A DNA stretch of 64,000 nucleotides from Erysipelotrichaceae bacterium. Its GTDB lineage: Bacteria > Bacillota_I > Bacilli_A > Erysipelotrichales > Erysipelotrichaceae. Location: assembly GCA_017539025.1 (NCBI GenBank), contig JAFYHT010000066.1, positions 1 through 64,000 on the forward strand. Direction: 5' to 3'. Made by a program: the position numbers and the translations under genes. The stretch's first letter is position 1; the number at the start of each line of letters is the position of its first letter. The notes beneath the pieces were generated by a model. The model did not search any database. It was not told where the DNA came from and saw only the letters and a list, made by a program, of their open reading frames with translations. Below are positions 32,847-42,132 of the stretch, one piece after another.

Positions 32847-34430
32847 TTATCCTTTCCGATAAACGCAGTTTCCTCCAAGATAGGTGGAATCGATCTGTAT
32901 GTTGTGGATCTGTTTCGGATCGATGGTAAACGGATCTTCATCCAGTACGACGAAGTCTGCCAGATAGCCTTTCTTGATAAGACCTTTGTGGTCTTCTTCA
33001 AAGCTTGCCTTGGCAGAATTGATCGTAAAGGAATCCAGGGCTTCCTTGACTGAGAACGCCTGCTCAGGGAGATATGGTCCTGTTCCATCGATCGATGTCC
33101 TGGTGATCGAACACTCAATACCTTTCAAGGCGTCAGGGATCTCGACCGGTGCATCCGATCCGTTGGATACATTGAGGCCGTTGTCCATCAGTGTCTTCCA
33201 ATTATAACTGGTGGAAGCAAGTTCCTTACCGACACGCTCTTCAACGATGTGATTGTCATAATCAAGGAATACCGATTGTGCATAGATCTGATTATGTAAA
33301 CGGATCATCCTTTCCAGCTGATCTTTTCTTGAGATCTGACAATGGACGATGCCGTGTCTGTGATCTTCTCTTGGGAATTCATTCAATGCGTTTTCAATGG
33401 CATTCAATACTTTATCCAGGCAGGCATCGCCGATCGCATGTACGGCTACCTGCATCTTGTTTCTGTTGGCATAGGAGATCATCTCGTTGAACTGTTCGTC
33501 TGTAAACAAAGAGAATCCAGATGTGGAAGGATCATCATGATATGGCTTTGTCAAGTGGGCAGTCCTGCCACCTAAGGATCCGTCTCCCAGCATCTTCAGA
33601 GGGCCGATCTTAAACATATCGTTTCCGGTTCCTGTGACATTTCCTGCTTCAACGAATCTTCTGAATTCATTGATGTCGTTGAAGTTGGACTGTTCATAGA
33701 CTCTGACAGTCAGTTTTCCTTCTTCGATGAGTTCGGCGTATGCTTCGTTGATCACTTCAAACGGGATCTGGCGGAAGACGAAGTAGTCATCGCTTTGCGA
33801 AGATGTGATGCCGAAACTGTTTAATGTCTTTGCGGATGCCAGCATCATATCCTTGAGCCTGTCCTTGTCAGGGAGCGGTGCACATCGTTCAACGATGTCG
33901 ATCGCGTTGTCATAGAGAAGACCGTTTTCAAAGTCGATGGCTCCGCCGATCGGAGGGATCGTGTTTTCATCGATGTTGGCAACTTCCAAAGCTTTGGAGT
34001 TGACGACACAGCAATGTCCGCAGGCTCTTGTCAGAACGACAGGGACATCCTTAGAGATCTCATCCAGTTCATTCTTATGAGGCATCCTTGAAACATCTGT
34101 AAAGTAGTCCTGGTTCCAGCCTCTGCCGGTGATCCATTGACCTTCTTTGACTGTTTTAGAGAATTCTTTTACATATTGAAGCATTTCTTTTAAAGAGGAT
34201 GTGTGTTCGTTCAGCTTTGCCATCAGCAGAGACTGTCCGAAGTTCAGGATATGCATATGTGAGTCATTGAAACCGGCACAGACGAATTTTCCGTTCAGGT
34301 CGATCTTTTCTGATCCTTCATCTTTCCGGGCTTCTTCTCCTGTAGCGGTAAATATGCCGTTTTCAACGGTAAAGGCATCTGTAAATCCTTCTCCCGTATA
34401 GACTTTTGCATTGTAGTATGTCTTTCTCAT
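32847..34430 (-). CDS. YtcJ-like amidohydrolase
   Basis: 527 residues of the amidohydrolase-3 family. The N-terminal metal motif is FNDSHMHIL, with later VAVHAIGDACLD and SNGSDAPVE providing His and Asp ligands. YtcJ relatives are putative metal-dependent hydrolases of amides or carbamates. ATG 34430 with GGTGA upstream is preferred over the TTG four codons earlier. The promoter side contains a TATAAT-like -10 (minus strand, 34459-34454) and the palindrome 34479-34494 shared with the Opp operon. Confidence 0.85.
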   Translation of the reverse strand: MRKTYYNAKVYTGEGFTDAFTVENGIFTATGEEARKDEGSEKIDLNGKFVCAGFNDSHMHILNFGQSLLMAKLNEHTSSLKEMLQYVKEFSKTVKEGQWITGRGWNQDYFTDVSRMPHKNELDEISKDVPVVLTRACGHCCVVNSKALEVANIDENTIPPIGGAIDFENGLLYDNAIDIVERCAPLPDKDRLKDMMLASAKTLNSFGITSSQSDDYFVFRQIPFEVINEAYAELIEEGKLTVRVYEQSNFNDINEFRRFVEAGNVTGTGNDMFKIGPLKMLGDGSLGGRTAHLTKPYHDDPSTSGFSLFTDEQFNEMISYANRNKMQVAVHAIGDACLDKVLNAIENALNEFPREDHRHGIVHCQISRKDQLERMIRLHNQIYAQSVFLDYDNHIVEERVGKELASTSYNWKTLMDNGLNVSNGSDAPVEIPDALKGIECSITRTSIDGTGPYLPEQAFSVKEALDSFTINSAKASFEEDHKGLIKKGYLADFVVLDEDPFTIDPKQIHNIQIDSTYLGGNCVYRKG

Positions 34431-34478
34431 AGTGATCACCAACCTTTTTCTATATTATATATCATAAGAAATCTAATT

Positions 34479-34494
34479 ATGAAAATATTTTCAT
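34479..34494. promoter_or_regulatory. Palindromic operator between amidohydrolase and Opp genes
   Basis: ATGAAAATATTTTCAT is a perfect 16-bp palindrome. A second copy with two differences follows at 34498-34513, and a half site (GATTTTCAT) near 34526. It lies beside the amidohydrolase promoter and just upstream of the Opp -35. The regulator is unknown. Confidence 0.5.
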
Positions 34495-34518
34495 TAATGA
34501 AAATAGTATCATTTTTTA

Positions 34519-34547
34519 TTGACATAGATTTTCATTTGATTGATAAT
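34519..34547 (+). promoter_or_regulatory. Promoter of the Opp operon
   Basis: TTGACA (34519-34524), 17-base spacer, GATAAT (34542-34547). It is the best -35/-10 pair in the window, fitting a highly expressed binding-protein gene. Confidence 0.7.
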
Positions 34548-34575
34548 AGTTGATTATAGGAGGATTTTTGGTGCT

Positions 34576-36192
34576 ATGAAAAAATTATTAACGATTTTAT
34601 TAGCATTACTCATTCTGGTCGGCTGCTCAGGCGGCGGCAATAATGGCGGTGGCGGCGGTGAAGCAGCTGCTGATGATGTTGTTATTTATCAGAATGAAAA
34701 CGTCAGAAAGGCGATTTCTTATGCGATCGATAGAGTTTCTGTCGCTAAATCATTGAATGATGGTTCTGTTGCTGCAGAAGGTATCATTCCTTTCAAACTT
34801 GCGTCTAATCCGGATACAGGTGCTGACTTCCGTGAAGATCAGGGTTCAGTTGTTGCCTATGATGCAGAACAGGCTAAGAGTTTTTACGCTGCAGCTTGTG
34901 AAGAACTGGGCAAAGATAATCTGACAATCAACCTGCTTTACGGTACCAACGAAGGTGATTCCGTCATCAAGGCTGCTGAGCAGATCGCTTACTTCCTTGA
35001 AGAAGCAGGCTTCACTGTAAATCTGGTTTCCAAGCAGAAGAAGGAAAGACTGTCTCTGATGGATACAGGTGACTATGATGTCGCTTTAACACGTTGGGGC
35101 CCGGACTATGCTGATCCGCAGACTTACATGGATCTGTATGTTTCTTACAACACTTCCAACAACTCAGGAAGATACAACAGCGAAACTTATGACCAGCTGG
35201 TTCAGGAAGCAGAAGCTACGACTGACATGGCTGAAAGATGGCAGAAGTTCCTTGCAGCTGAAAAGGTACTGGTTCAGGATGACTACGGTATCGTTCCTGT
35301 ATTCCAGGCCGGTGGTGCTATGATCATCAGACCTACCATTTCCGGTATCGAATTCCACTCAGCAGCAGTTGATAACTACCGTCATATCGTCGGTAAGGAT
35401 GAAGTCACTCTGGTTACCAATACAGATATCATCTATCTGGACAACCAGTATGCTACTGATGGTACTTCATTCATCGCTGAAACGATGTTCCTGGCTGGTC
35501 TGACTGAACTGGATGCAGATGGCAACTGGAAACTCGATCTGGCTGAGAGCTATGAGATGAGTGAAGACGGTACTGTCTACACATTCAAGATCAGAGATGA
35601 CGCTAACTGGGTCGACAAGAACGGTGATGTCGTACGTACAGTCACTGCTCAGGACTTTGCAGATGCATTCGACAGACTGATTTCTGATGAACTGGCTTCT
35701 GATTACAGCTGGTGGATCTCAGATGTTCTGCTCGCTAAAGAGTGGGAAGCTGTTGATGAAAAGACTTTCAAGGTAACTCTTGAAAAGGCAAACGGTATCT
35801 TCATGGGCTGTCTGGCATTCCCAAGCGTATTCCCGATCAACAAGGAATTCATCGATGCACAGGGCGATCAGTATGCAACAAGTGCTGATACTATGCTGTA
35901 TTGCGGTCCGTACATCCTTGATTCTTGGACTCCTGGCTATTCTTATGAAATGAAGTCAAACGACAATTACTTTGCACGTGCTGATTATGATGCAGCAGGT
36001 ACTGCAAAGAAGGTCGTATTCAGAGTACTGGAAGATACTCAGACTGCTTTGATGGAATATGAAGCAGGCAATATCGATACTGTCATCCTTTCAGGTGAAC
36101 AGGTCGATGCAAACAAGGATGCAGAAGGCTTTATCAATCGTCTGCAGGGTTACTTATTCTACTTATCAATCAATATCAATCATTACGAGTAA
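34576..36192 (+). CDS. Circularly permuted family-5 peptide-binding lipoprotein (OppA/DppA-like)
   Basis: 538 residues. Lipoprotein signal with lipobox LVGC (Cys17), then a Gly-rich linker to about residue 37. Residues 38-272 are what normally forms the C-terminal half of OppA-type proteins (NENVRKAISYAIDR, TINLLYGTNEGDS, DVALTRWGPDYADPQTYMD, AIVPVF-like end). Residues 277-538 are the normal N-terminal half (EVTLVTNTDIIYLDNQYATDG, DLAESYEMSEDGTVYTFKIR, LYCGPYILDSW) and end at LSININHYE, which in other family members runs directly into VRKA. AGGAGG lies 12 bases before ATG 34576. Permeases and ATPases follow, so it should bind peptides. Confidence 0.88.
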   Translation: MKKLLTILLALLILVGCSGGGNNGGGGGEAAADDVVIYQNENVRKAISYAIDRVSVAKSLNDGSVAAEGIIPFKLASNPDTGADFREDQGSVVAYDAEQAKSFYAAACEELGKDNLTINLLYGTNEGDSVIKAAEQIAYFLEEAGFTVNLVSKQKKERLSLMDTGDYDVALTRWGPDYADPQTYMDLYVSYNTSNNSGRYNSETYDQLVQEAEATTDMAERWQKFLAAEKVLVQDDYGIVPVFQAGGAMIIRPTISGIEFHSAAVDNYRHIVGKDEVTLVTNTDIIYLDNQYATDGTSFIAETMFLAGLTELDADGNWKLDLAESYEMSEDGTVYTFKIRDDANWVDKNGDVVRTVTAQDFADAFDRLISDELASDYSWWISDVLLAKEWEAVDEKTFKVTLEKANGIFMGCLAFPSVFPINKEFIDAQGDQYATSADTMLYCGPYILDSWTPGYSYEMKSNDNYFARADYDAAGTAKKVVFRVLEDTQTALMEYEAGNIDTVILSGEQVDANKDAEGFINRLQGYLFYLSININHYE

Positions 36193-36216
36193 GTCAGAAT
36201 CTATAAGTTAACTTTG

Positions 36217-36250
36217 AACCAGAGCGATTAGAAATGATCGCTCTGGTTTT
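36217..36250 (+). terminator. Terminator / attenuator between binding protein and permease
   Basis: AACCAGAGCGAT (36217-36228) pairs perfectly with ATCGCTCTGGTT (36237-36248), then TT. A hairpin here commonly keeps binding-protein mRNA in excess over permease mRNA. Confidence 0.8.
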
Positions 36251-36271
36251 GTCAGTTTTAGGAGGTGGAAC

Positions 36272-37207
36272 ATGAAAAAATACATTCTAAAAAGAGTGCT
36301 TACCTCATTAGCCACGCTTTTTGTTATTTTATTAGTGCTTTTTATTCTGATGGACCTCATGCCAGGTACACCTTTTAATGATGAGAAATTGACGGAAGCG
36401 CAGAAAGCCTTGCTGTTTGCCAAATACGGTTTGGATAAACCGTTGATGACGCGCTTCTTTTTATATGCCAAAAACATGCTGAAGGGCGATCTTGGCGTTT
36501 CTTACGCGATCAACAAGAACTTTGCTGTCAGCGAAATGGTAAAAGACCGTCTGGGCATCTCGCTCGCAGTCGGTGCTATGGCTATGGGCATCGGTACGGT
36601 TGCCGGTCTCATACTTGGCATCCTGGCTGCTTTGAACCACAACACGTGGATCGATAACCTGTGCTCGGCTGTATCGGTATTCGGTGTTTCGATACCGTCT
36701 TATGTCTGTGCACTGCTTCTGTGCTACTTCGTGGCATATAAGCTGGGCTGGCTGCCGATCTTATACAAAGTTGAACAGCCTTTCATTTCACTGATACTTC
36801 CGGCGATCGCTTTAAGTGTTTCACCTACCGCAAATATCGCTCGTTTCACCAGAAGCGAAATGATCGATGTCATGAATTCGGACTACATCCTGCTGGTTGA
36901 ATCCAAGGGTGTCAAGAACTGGAAGATGATCATCAGCCATGTTTTAAGGAATACGCTGATCCCGGTCATCACAGTCATGGGTCCGATCTTGGTCAACCTG
37001 CTGACAGGTTCCAGTGTCATCGAGAAGATCTTCGGTATTCCGGGTATCGGAAGACTGATGATCACAGCCATTCAGGAAAATGACTACAACGTTACGATCG
37101 CATGTGCTTTCGTATATTCAGTCATGTATATCGTAGTTATGCTGTTTGTTGATATCCTTTACGGTGTCATCGATCCGCGTATCCGTATCGCAAAGGAGGA
37201 GAATTAA
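36272..37207 (+). CDS. oppB: Oligopeptide ABC transporter permease OppB/DppB
   Basis: 311 residues with six membrane helices. The N-terminus MKKYILKRVLTSLATLFVILLVLF and the ATPase-contact loop near VLRNTLIPVITVMGPILVNLLTGSSVIEKIFGIPGIGRL are typical of OppB/DppB. It pairs with OppC to form the membrane channel. Preceded by AGGAGGTGG and a terminator-like hairpin; the next gene starts two bases after its stop. Confidence 0.92.
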   Translation: MKKYILKRVLTSLATLFVILLVLFILMDLMPGTPFNDEKLTEAQKALLFAKYGLDKPLMTRFFLYAKNMLKGDLGVSYAINKNFAVSEMVKDRLGISLAVGAMAMGIGTVAGLILGILAALNHNTWIDNLCSAVSVFGVSIPSYVCALLLCYFVAYKLGWLPILYKVEQPFISLILPAIALSVSPTANIARFTRSEMIDVMNSDYILLVESKGVKNWKMIISHVLRNTLIPVITVMGPILVNLLTGSSVIEKIFGIPGIGRLMITAIQENDYNVTIACAFVYSVMYIVVMLFVDILYGVIDPRIRIAKEEN

Positions 37208-37209
37208 TT

Positions 37210-38223
37210 ATGACGATCAATGATCATGAATTCCATTCCGATGATTTCTCTTTTGCGCATGCAGCGGATGAGAAGCTGGTCGATAAGACCTATAAGTCCA
37301 CTTCCTACTGGAAGGATGTCTGGAACAACTTCAAGAAAAACAGAGGTGCTCTGATCGGTATCATCATCATTGCGATCCTCGTCTTCATGGCGGTCGTAGG
37401 ACCGGGCATGAACGATTACACCTATAAGCAGATCCACGGCGGTCAGGAATGTCTTGTTCCGCGTATCCCGCATATTGAAAAGATCGGCCTGTTTGACGGT
37501 TATCACAACGGTGTGAATCAGTATGCCGAAAAAGATGCCAGCGATGTCTATTACTGGTTTGGTTCCGATACGCAGGGACGTGATATCTGGACCAGAGTCT
37601 GGTCAGGTACCAGAGTTTCTCTGATCATCGCTCTGGCAGCTGTCGTCATCGATATCGTCATCGGCATGGTCTATGGCCTTGTTTCCGGTTTCTTTGGCGG
37701 CATGATCGATAACATCATGCAGAGGTTTGCGGAGATCCTCAACGGTATTCCGACCCTTGTCATCGTCACCCTTCTGGGTATGGTGCTTCCGGCCGGTATC
37801 ACTTCGATCATTTTCGCACTGATGCTGACAGGCTGGATCGGCATGGAACGTATTGCCAGAGCTCAGGTACTGAAGGTCAAGGAACAGGAATTCGTTCTTG
37901 CTTCAAGAACACTTGGTGCAGGCAAGCTCAGGATCATCTTCTCAGAGATCCTGCCGAATATCTTGGGCCAGGTCATCGTTACCAGTATGTTCTCTATTCC
38001 AAACGCGATCTTCTTGGAGGCTTATCTGTCGTTCTTAGGTCTTGGTGTTCCTGCACCAATGGCTTCGCTTGGATCTCTGGTCTCTGATGGCTACAAATCC
38101 ATGACGACATTCCCTCACATCCTGATCATCCCGGTCACGGTCATGGCAGTGCTGATGCTTTGCTTCAACCTGTTTGCCGATGGCTTGAGAGATGCGTTCG
38201 ATCCGAAGATGTTGAACAAGTAA
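37210..38223 (+). CDS. oppC: Oligopeptide ABC transporter permease OppC/DppC
   Basis: 337 residues. The N-terminal segment STSYWKDVWNNFKKNRGALIGIIIIAILV is the OppC signature; the EAA loop (QVLKVKEQEFVLASRTLGAGKLRIIFSEILPNIL) contacts the ATPase. YWFGSDTQGRDIWTRVWSGTRVSL is well conserved in OppC/DppC. AAGGAGG precedes ATG 37210. Confidence 0.92.
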   Translation: MTINDHEFHSDDFSFAHAADEKLVDKTYKSTSYWKDVWNNFKKNRGALIGIIIIAILVFMAVVGPGMNDYTYKQIHGGQECLVPRIPHIEKIGLFDGYHNGVNQYAEKDASDVYYWFGSDTQGRDIWTRVWSGTRVSLIIALAAVVIDIVIGMVYGLVSGFFGGMIDNIMQRFAEILNGIPTLVIVTLLGMVLPAGITSIIFALMLTGWIGMERIARAQVLKVKEQEFVLASRTLGAGKLRIIFSEILPNILGQVIVTSMFSIPNAIFLEAYLSFLGLGVPAPMASLGSLVSDGYKSMTTFPHILIIPVTVMAVLMLCFNLFADGLRDAFDPKMLNK

Positions 38224-38232
38224 GGAGGCAGT

Positions 38233-39330
38233 ATGGAGAAGGTAAAAAGAAATAAGAGTGATCGTGTATTGTACATCCGCGATCTGAATATCTCATTCAA
38301 TACCGCTTACGGTACTGTTCATGCGATCAGAGGTATCCGTCTTGACCTGTTCAGAGGTGAGACGATCGCCATCGTCGGTGAGTCGGGTTCAGGAAAATCC
38401 GTCACTGTCAAGACGATCATGGGTATCCTTGATTCCAACGGCGTGATCGATTCCGGTCAGATCATCTACAGATACAAAGACGATAATGGCGAGGAACAGG
38501 AAGTCGACCTCGTCAAGATGCCTCAGAAAGACATCAGATATAAGTTCTGCGGCAAGCATATCGCCATGGTCTTCCAGGATCCGATGACTTCTCTGGATCC
38601 GACCATGCAGATAGGCAAGCAGATCATGGAACCGATGAGAGAGCACTATAACATCTCTGTTGCTGAGGCTAAGAAGAGAGCTCTCGACTTATTGAAGGAA
38701 GTCGGTATCGACAATCCTGACAAGCGTTTCAAGCAATATCCGCATGAACTTTCAGGCGGTATGAGACAAAGAGTCGTCATCGCGATCGCTCTGGCTTGTG
38801 ATCCGGATATCCTGATCTGTGACGAGCCGACGACTGCGCTCGATGTTACCATACAGGCCAAGATCCTTGAACTGATCAAAGATATTCAAGATAAGAAAGG
38901 GATCTCGGTCATCTATATCACTCATGACCTGGGCGTCGTTGCCAAGGTCGCTGACTACGTGGCTGTCATGTATGCCGGAAGGATCGTTGAAAAAGGCAAG
39001 ATCAATGAAGTATTCTATGATCCGCGCCATCCGTACACATGGGGACTTCTTTCTTCCATGCCGGATACAGACACCAATTCAAGAAGACTGTTTGCCATCC
39101 CGGGTTCTCCTCCGAACCTGATGGAGAGAGTGGAAGGAGACGCCTTTGCGGCAAGAAATCCTTACGCTCTGAATATCGACTATCGTGAAGAACCGCCGAT
39201 GTATGACGTCGGAGGTCAGCACCGTGTCGCTTCCTGGCTCTGTGATCCGCGAGCTCCGAAAGTAGAAGTTCCGGAAGATTTGAAAGTCAGGATCGAAAAG
39301 ATGAAGAAGGAGGCTGAGATCTATGAGTGA
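38233..39330 (+). CDS. oppD: Oligopeptide ABC transporter ATPase OppD/DppD
   Basis: 365 residues with Walker A GESGSGKSVT, signature LSGGMRQRV, Walker B ILICDEPTTALDVT, and the C-terminal oligopeptide/dipeptide region (RHPYTWGLLSSMPD, AIPGSPPNL) with Cys in WLCDPRAP that may hold an iron-sulfur cluster in this family. AAGGAGG precedes ATG 38233. It overlaps oppF by 8 bases. Confidence 0.93.
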   Translation: MEKVKRNKSDRVLYIRDLNISFNTAYGTVHAIRGIRLDLFRGETIAIVGESGSGKSVTVKTIMGILDSNGVIDSGQIIYRYKDDNGEEQEVDLVKMPQKDIRYKFCGKHIAMVFQDPMTSLDPTMQIGKQIMEPMREHYNISVAEAKKRALDLLKEVGIDNPDKRFKQYPHELSGGMRQRVVIAIALACDPDILICDEPTTALDVTIQAKILELIKDIQDKKGISVIYITHDLGVVAKVADYVAVMYAGRIVEKGKINEVFYDPRHPYTWGLLSSMPDTDTNSRRLFAIPGSPPNLMERVEGDAFAARNPYALNIDYREEPPMYDVGGQHRVASWLCDPRAPKVEVPEDLKVRIEKMKKEAEIYE

Positions 39331-40252
39331 AACAAGAAAACCTCTGCTCCATGTTGAGAATCTGAAGCAGCACTTCAGGATCAGCCGTAAATTTGTCACC
39401 AAGGCAGTTGACGGCATCAGCTTCGATATCTATGAAGGCGAAACATACGGTCTGGTCGGTGAGTCCGGTTCCGGAAAATCTACGACCGGCAGATCCATCA
39501 TCAGGCTCTATGATCCGACTGATGGCAAGATCATCTTTGACGGAAGAGATATCTCAGGTAAGTTAAGCAAGGAAGATGAAAGATATCTGCGTACTAATAT
39601 GCAGATGATCTTCCAGGATCCGATGGCCTGTCTCAATCCGAGAAAGAAGATCTCGCAGATCATCGCTGAGGGTCTTGAGATCCATCACGTATGCAAGTCA
39701 AAAGAAGAGATCAACGAAAGAGTCAATGACGTTCTCGACCGTGTCGGTCTTTCCAGAGAACAGGGAACGAGATTCCCTCACCAGTTCTCCGGCGGTCAGA
39801 GACAGCGTGTCGGTATTGCCAGAGCTCTGGTCATGAATCCAAAACTCGTCATTGCTGATGAATGTATCTCGGCACTGGACGTTTCCATTCAGGCTCAGGT
39901 CGTCAACCTGATGAAAGATATTCAGGATGACATGGGTACGACATATCTGTTCATCGCTCATGACCTTTCAATGGTCAAGTATATTTCCGATCGTATCGGT
40001 GTCATGCATCTGGGCCACATTGTTGAAACAGGCACAACAGATGAGATCTTCGAAAATCCGATCCATCCGTATACGAAATCATTGTTATCGGCGATCCCTC
40101 ATCCAAATCCTATATTGGAGAAGAAGCGTATCGCTCTTACCTACAACAAGGACGAAGAGGGCGTCGATTACGAAGCAGGACACGAACACATCATCACCGA
40201 TACTCACAGAGTACTGGCTACCGATGAAGAGTTCGCGAAATGGATATCTTAG
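39323..40252 (+). CDS. oppF: Oligopeptide ABC transporter ATPase OppF/DppF
   Basis: 309 residues with Walker A GESGSGKSTT, signature FSGGQRQRVGIARAL and Walker B LVIADECISALDVS. The Walker B region has DEC where most ABC ATPases have DEP; the catalytic Glu is kept, and I recall this variant in Firmicute OppF proteins. It forms the heterodimer with OppD that powers import. It is the last gene of the operon, followed by a terminator. Confidence 0.92.
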   Translation: MSETRKPLLHVENLKQHFRISRKFVTKAVDGISFDIYEGETYGLVGESGSGKSTTGRSIIRLYDPTDGKIIFDGRDISGKLSKEDERYLRTNMQMIFQDPMACLNPRKKISQIIAEGLEIHHVCKSKEEINERVNDVLDRVGLSREQGTRFPHQFSGGQRQRVGIARALVMNPKLVIADECISALDVSIQAQVVNLMKDIQDDMGTTYLFIAHDLSMVKYISDRIGVMHLGHIVETGTTDEIFENPIHPYTKSLLSAIPHPNPILEKKRIALTYNKDEEGVDYEAGHEHIITDTHRVLATDEEFAKWIS

Positions 40253-40254
40253 AG

Positions 40255-40282
40255 AAAGTCACTTAATGTGGCTTTTTCTTTT
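40255..40282 (+). terminator. Terminator of the Opp operon
   Basis: AAAGTCAC (40255-40262) pairs with GTGGCTTT (40268-40275; one G-U), followed by a T-rich run. Confidence 0.7.
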
Positions 40283-40286
40283 GCAT

Positions 40287-40311
40287 TAAAAAAGACGTCA
40301 TTGACGTCTTT
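40287..40311 (-). terminator. Terminator of the kinase/HD-GYP-like operon
   Basis: AAAGACGTC (40291-40299) pairs with GACGTCTTT (40303-40311). The A run to its left becomes the T run on the minus strand. Confidence 0.72.
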
Positions 40312-40323
40312 AGAATACTTGTA

Positions 40324-42132
40324 TTAATCAATACCGGTGATCTGATCGTAGAGTTCCTGATAGTACTGTTTTCTTTCTCCGATGAGGATCTCTTCGATCT
40401 TTTCTGTAAGTTTCGGATCCAAGAGATAAGAAGTAACGATCGGTGAGAACTTTTTGCGGGATTGCTTCTCGATGAAAGAGACGATCTCATCCATATCACC
40501 GTCATAATTGTAGGCAAGATAGGATACGACTGCTGCAACATCACACATCATGCGATACTTTGATTCAATACGGACATAGTCTTCAGGATAGCCGCCGTTA
40601 CCATCATAATCCGAGTGATGTCCTCTGGCGATATCGGCAAAATGTTCAGTTGACTTCCTTTCTTTGAGGTTTTCATATCCGGCGATCGTGTGCAGCTTGA
40701 AGATATCGAATTCTCTGTCAAAGAAATCTCTGATACTGGTGATCTTTGCCATATTCATGGCGACGAAACCGAAATCGAAATAGTTTCCGCAGGACTTCGC
40801 ATATTCAAGGATCCTTGATCGTTTCTCTTTTTGATCTGAGATCTCTGAAATGAAAGGAATCTCATCGAAGTAATCGGGATCGTTGCTGAAGATCGCATCG
40901 CAGAAGACCTGTAAGATCTCACCGATGCGTCTTGTACGGATAAAGTCCTGTCCGGCAATGCGTCCCATGAGCTTTCCTGTGACATCGAGATAGGATCTGA
41001 CACCTTCGGTTTCAAAGTAGGTATATGTCAGCAGGGTGATGTCATAGAAGAAAAACTCATCGATCTTTTCATTCGGGAAGCTGAGCAGTGTATGCATCAT
41101 CTTCTCATAGGCATCATGCAGGAAGCTGATATATCTTGGTTTTTCCAGAAGCTGCGGATTATCTCTCAGAAGACGTCCATAATAGATCGGCAGCTGTACA
41201 TTGCCATAGAGACCTGATTCATCATACTGATCGTAAGGAGTTTCTTCGATCAGTTTTTCCATGCGATCCAGTGTTGTCTTGAGGTTGGCGAATCCGCAGG
41301 AGTATTCCATTTCATAATATGGCCACAGCCATCTGATGTTTGGATTCTTGTTGTCTTTTTCCGGTTCAAAGATGATCTGACAGGCTTCCATGACCAGAGC
41401 CAGTTCTTCATTGGTCAGATCACCTTTGGATAAAGTATTTCTGTTGGCAGACATCTGCTGATAGGTCCGCCTGAGATAGACATCCCAAGGAAGCCCCGGC
41501 GCAAGATTTCGGTAATAAGGATCCTGAATGATGTTGAGCACTCTGGCGGTCGTCGAGATCCGGCGTTTGCGATCGATCGTGGCAATGGAGATATTCGCAA
41601 GACAACGGATGATATAGCCCTTGGTTTCTTCATCTTCGATCTGATCGAAATAGCGCAGATAGGAAGCACCTTCAGTGAAGACCATCTCGTTTTCGAAGTA
41701 GATCCTTCTGCTGATCGGATCTGAAGTTCCCTGTATCATGCGGTTCTGATAATAAAGGCCCATGCCGAGTTTATAGAGTTCTCTGATGGTCTTGTCTCTG
41801 TTTTTCAAGACCTTATACATACTTAAAAGGGCTTCGTGGATCAGCACATAGACACCGCAGTCCAGATTGCTGCGCCAGTCCATCAGCTGATCGGCAAAGT
41901 CTTCAAGAGAACTGATGACTTCATCATTTGCGTTGTAGAGATCATCAAGCACAGGAAAAAGACGGCTGCCAAGGATCTCGTTGTTTTCCTTCTTGAGCCG
42001 CTTCATCTCTTCCTTTGCTTCAAGCTGTCCCTCATACCACCTGTCAAAACCTTCATTGGCATGAAGAGTGACATCCCGAAGTTCCAGGATCTTCTTTACG
42101 TTTTCAATGTATCTGATCTGATAATCAAACAT
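40324..42132 (-). CDS. Degenerate HD-GYP-like protein coupled to a hybrid kinase
   Basis: 602 residues. A long helical N-terminal part (residues 1-430) has no recognised domain. The last 150 residues resemble an HD-GYP phosphodiesterase: IFKLHTIAGYENL, then FADIARGHHSDYDGNGGYP and RIESKYRMMCDVAAVVSYL. The HHxxYDGxGGYP part is kept, but the expected HDIGK metal segment reads FDFGFVAMNMAKI, without the HD pair. It may therefore bind rather than cleave cyclic dinucleotides, or use another site. The start overlaps the kinase gene by 8 bases, so the two are made together. Confidence 0.7.
   Translation of the reverse strand: MFDYQIRYIENVKKILELRDVTLHANEGFDRWYEGQLEAKEEMKRLKKENNEILGSRLFPVLDDLYNANDEVISSLEDFADQLMDWRSNLDCGVYVLIHEALLSMYKVLKNRDKTIRELYKLGMGLYYQNRMIQGTSDPISRRIYFENEMVFTEGASYLRYFDQIEDEETKGYIIRCLANISIATIDRKRRISTTARVLNIIQDPYYRNLAPGLPWDVYLRRTYQQMSANRNTLSKGDLTNEELALVMEACQIIFEPEKDNKNPNIRWLWPYYEMEYSCGFANLKTTLDRMEKLIEETPYDQYDESGLYGNVQLPIYYGRLLRDNPQLLEKPRYISFLHDAYEKMMHTLLSFPNEKIDEFFFYDITLLTYTYFETEGVRSYLDVTGKLMGRIAGQDFIRTRRIGEILQVFCDAIFSNDPDYFDEIPFISEISDQKEKRSRILEYAKSCGNYFDFGFVAMNMAKITSIRDFFDREFDIFKLHTIAGYENLKERKSTEHFADIARGHHSDYDGNGGYPEDYVRIESKYRMMCDVAAVVSYLAYNYDGDMDEIVSFIEKQSRKKFSPIVTSYLLDPKLTEKIEEILIGERKQYYQELYDQITGID

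Noticed and set aside
34576..36192. Assembly collapse as the cause of the reversed binding-protein halves
   Set aside because: A simple repeat collapse would leave one normal copy, not a single intact frame with the signal fused to the second half. It cannot be excluded without reads, so long-read checking is listed in the finding.
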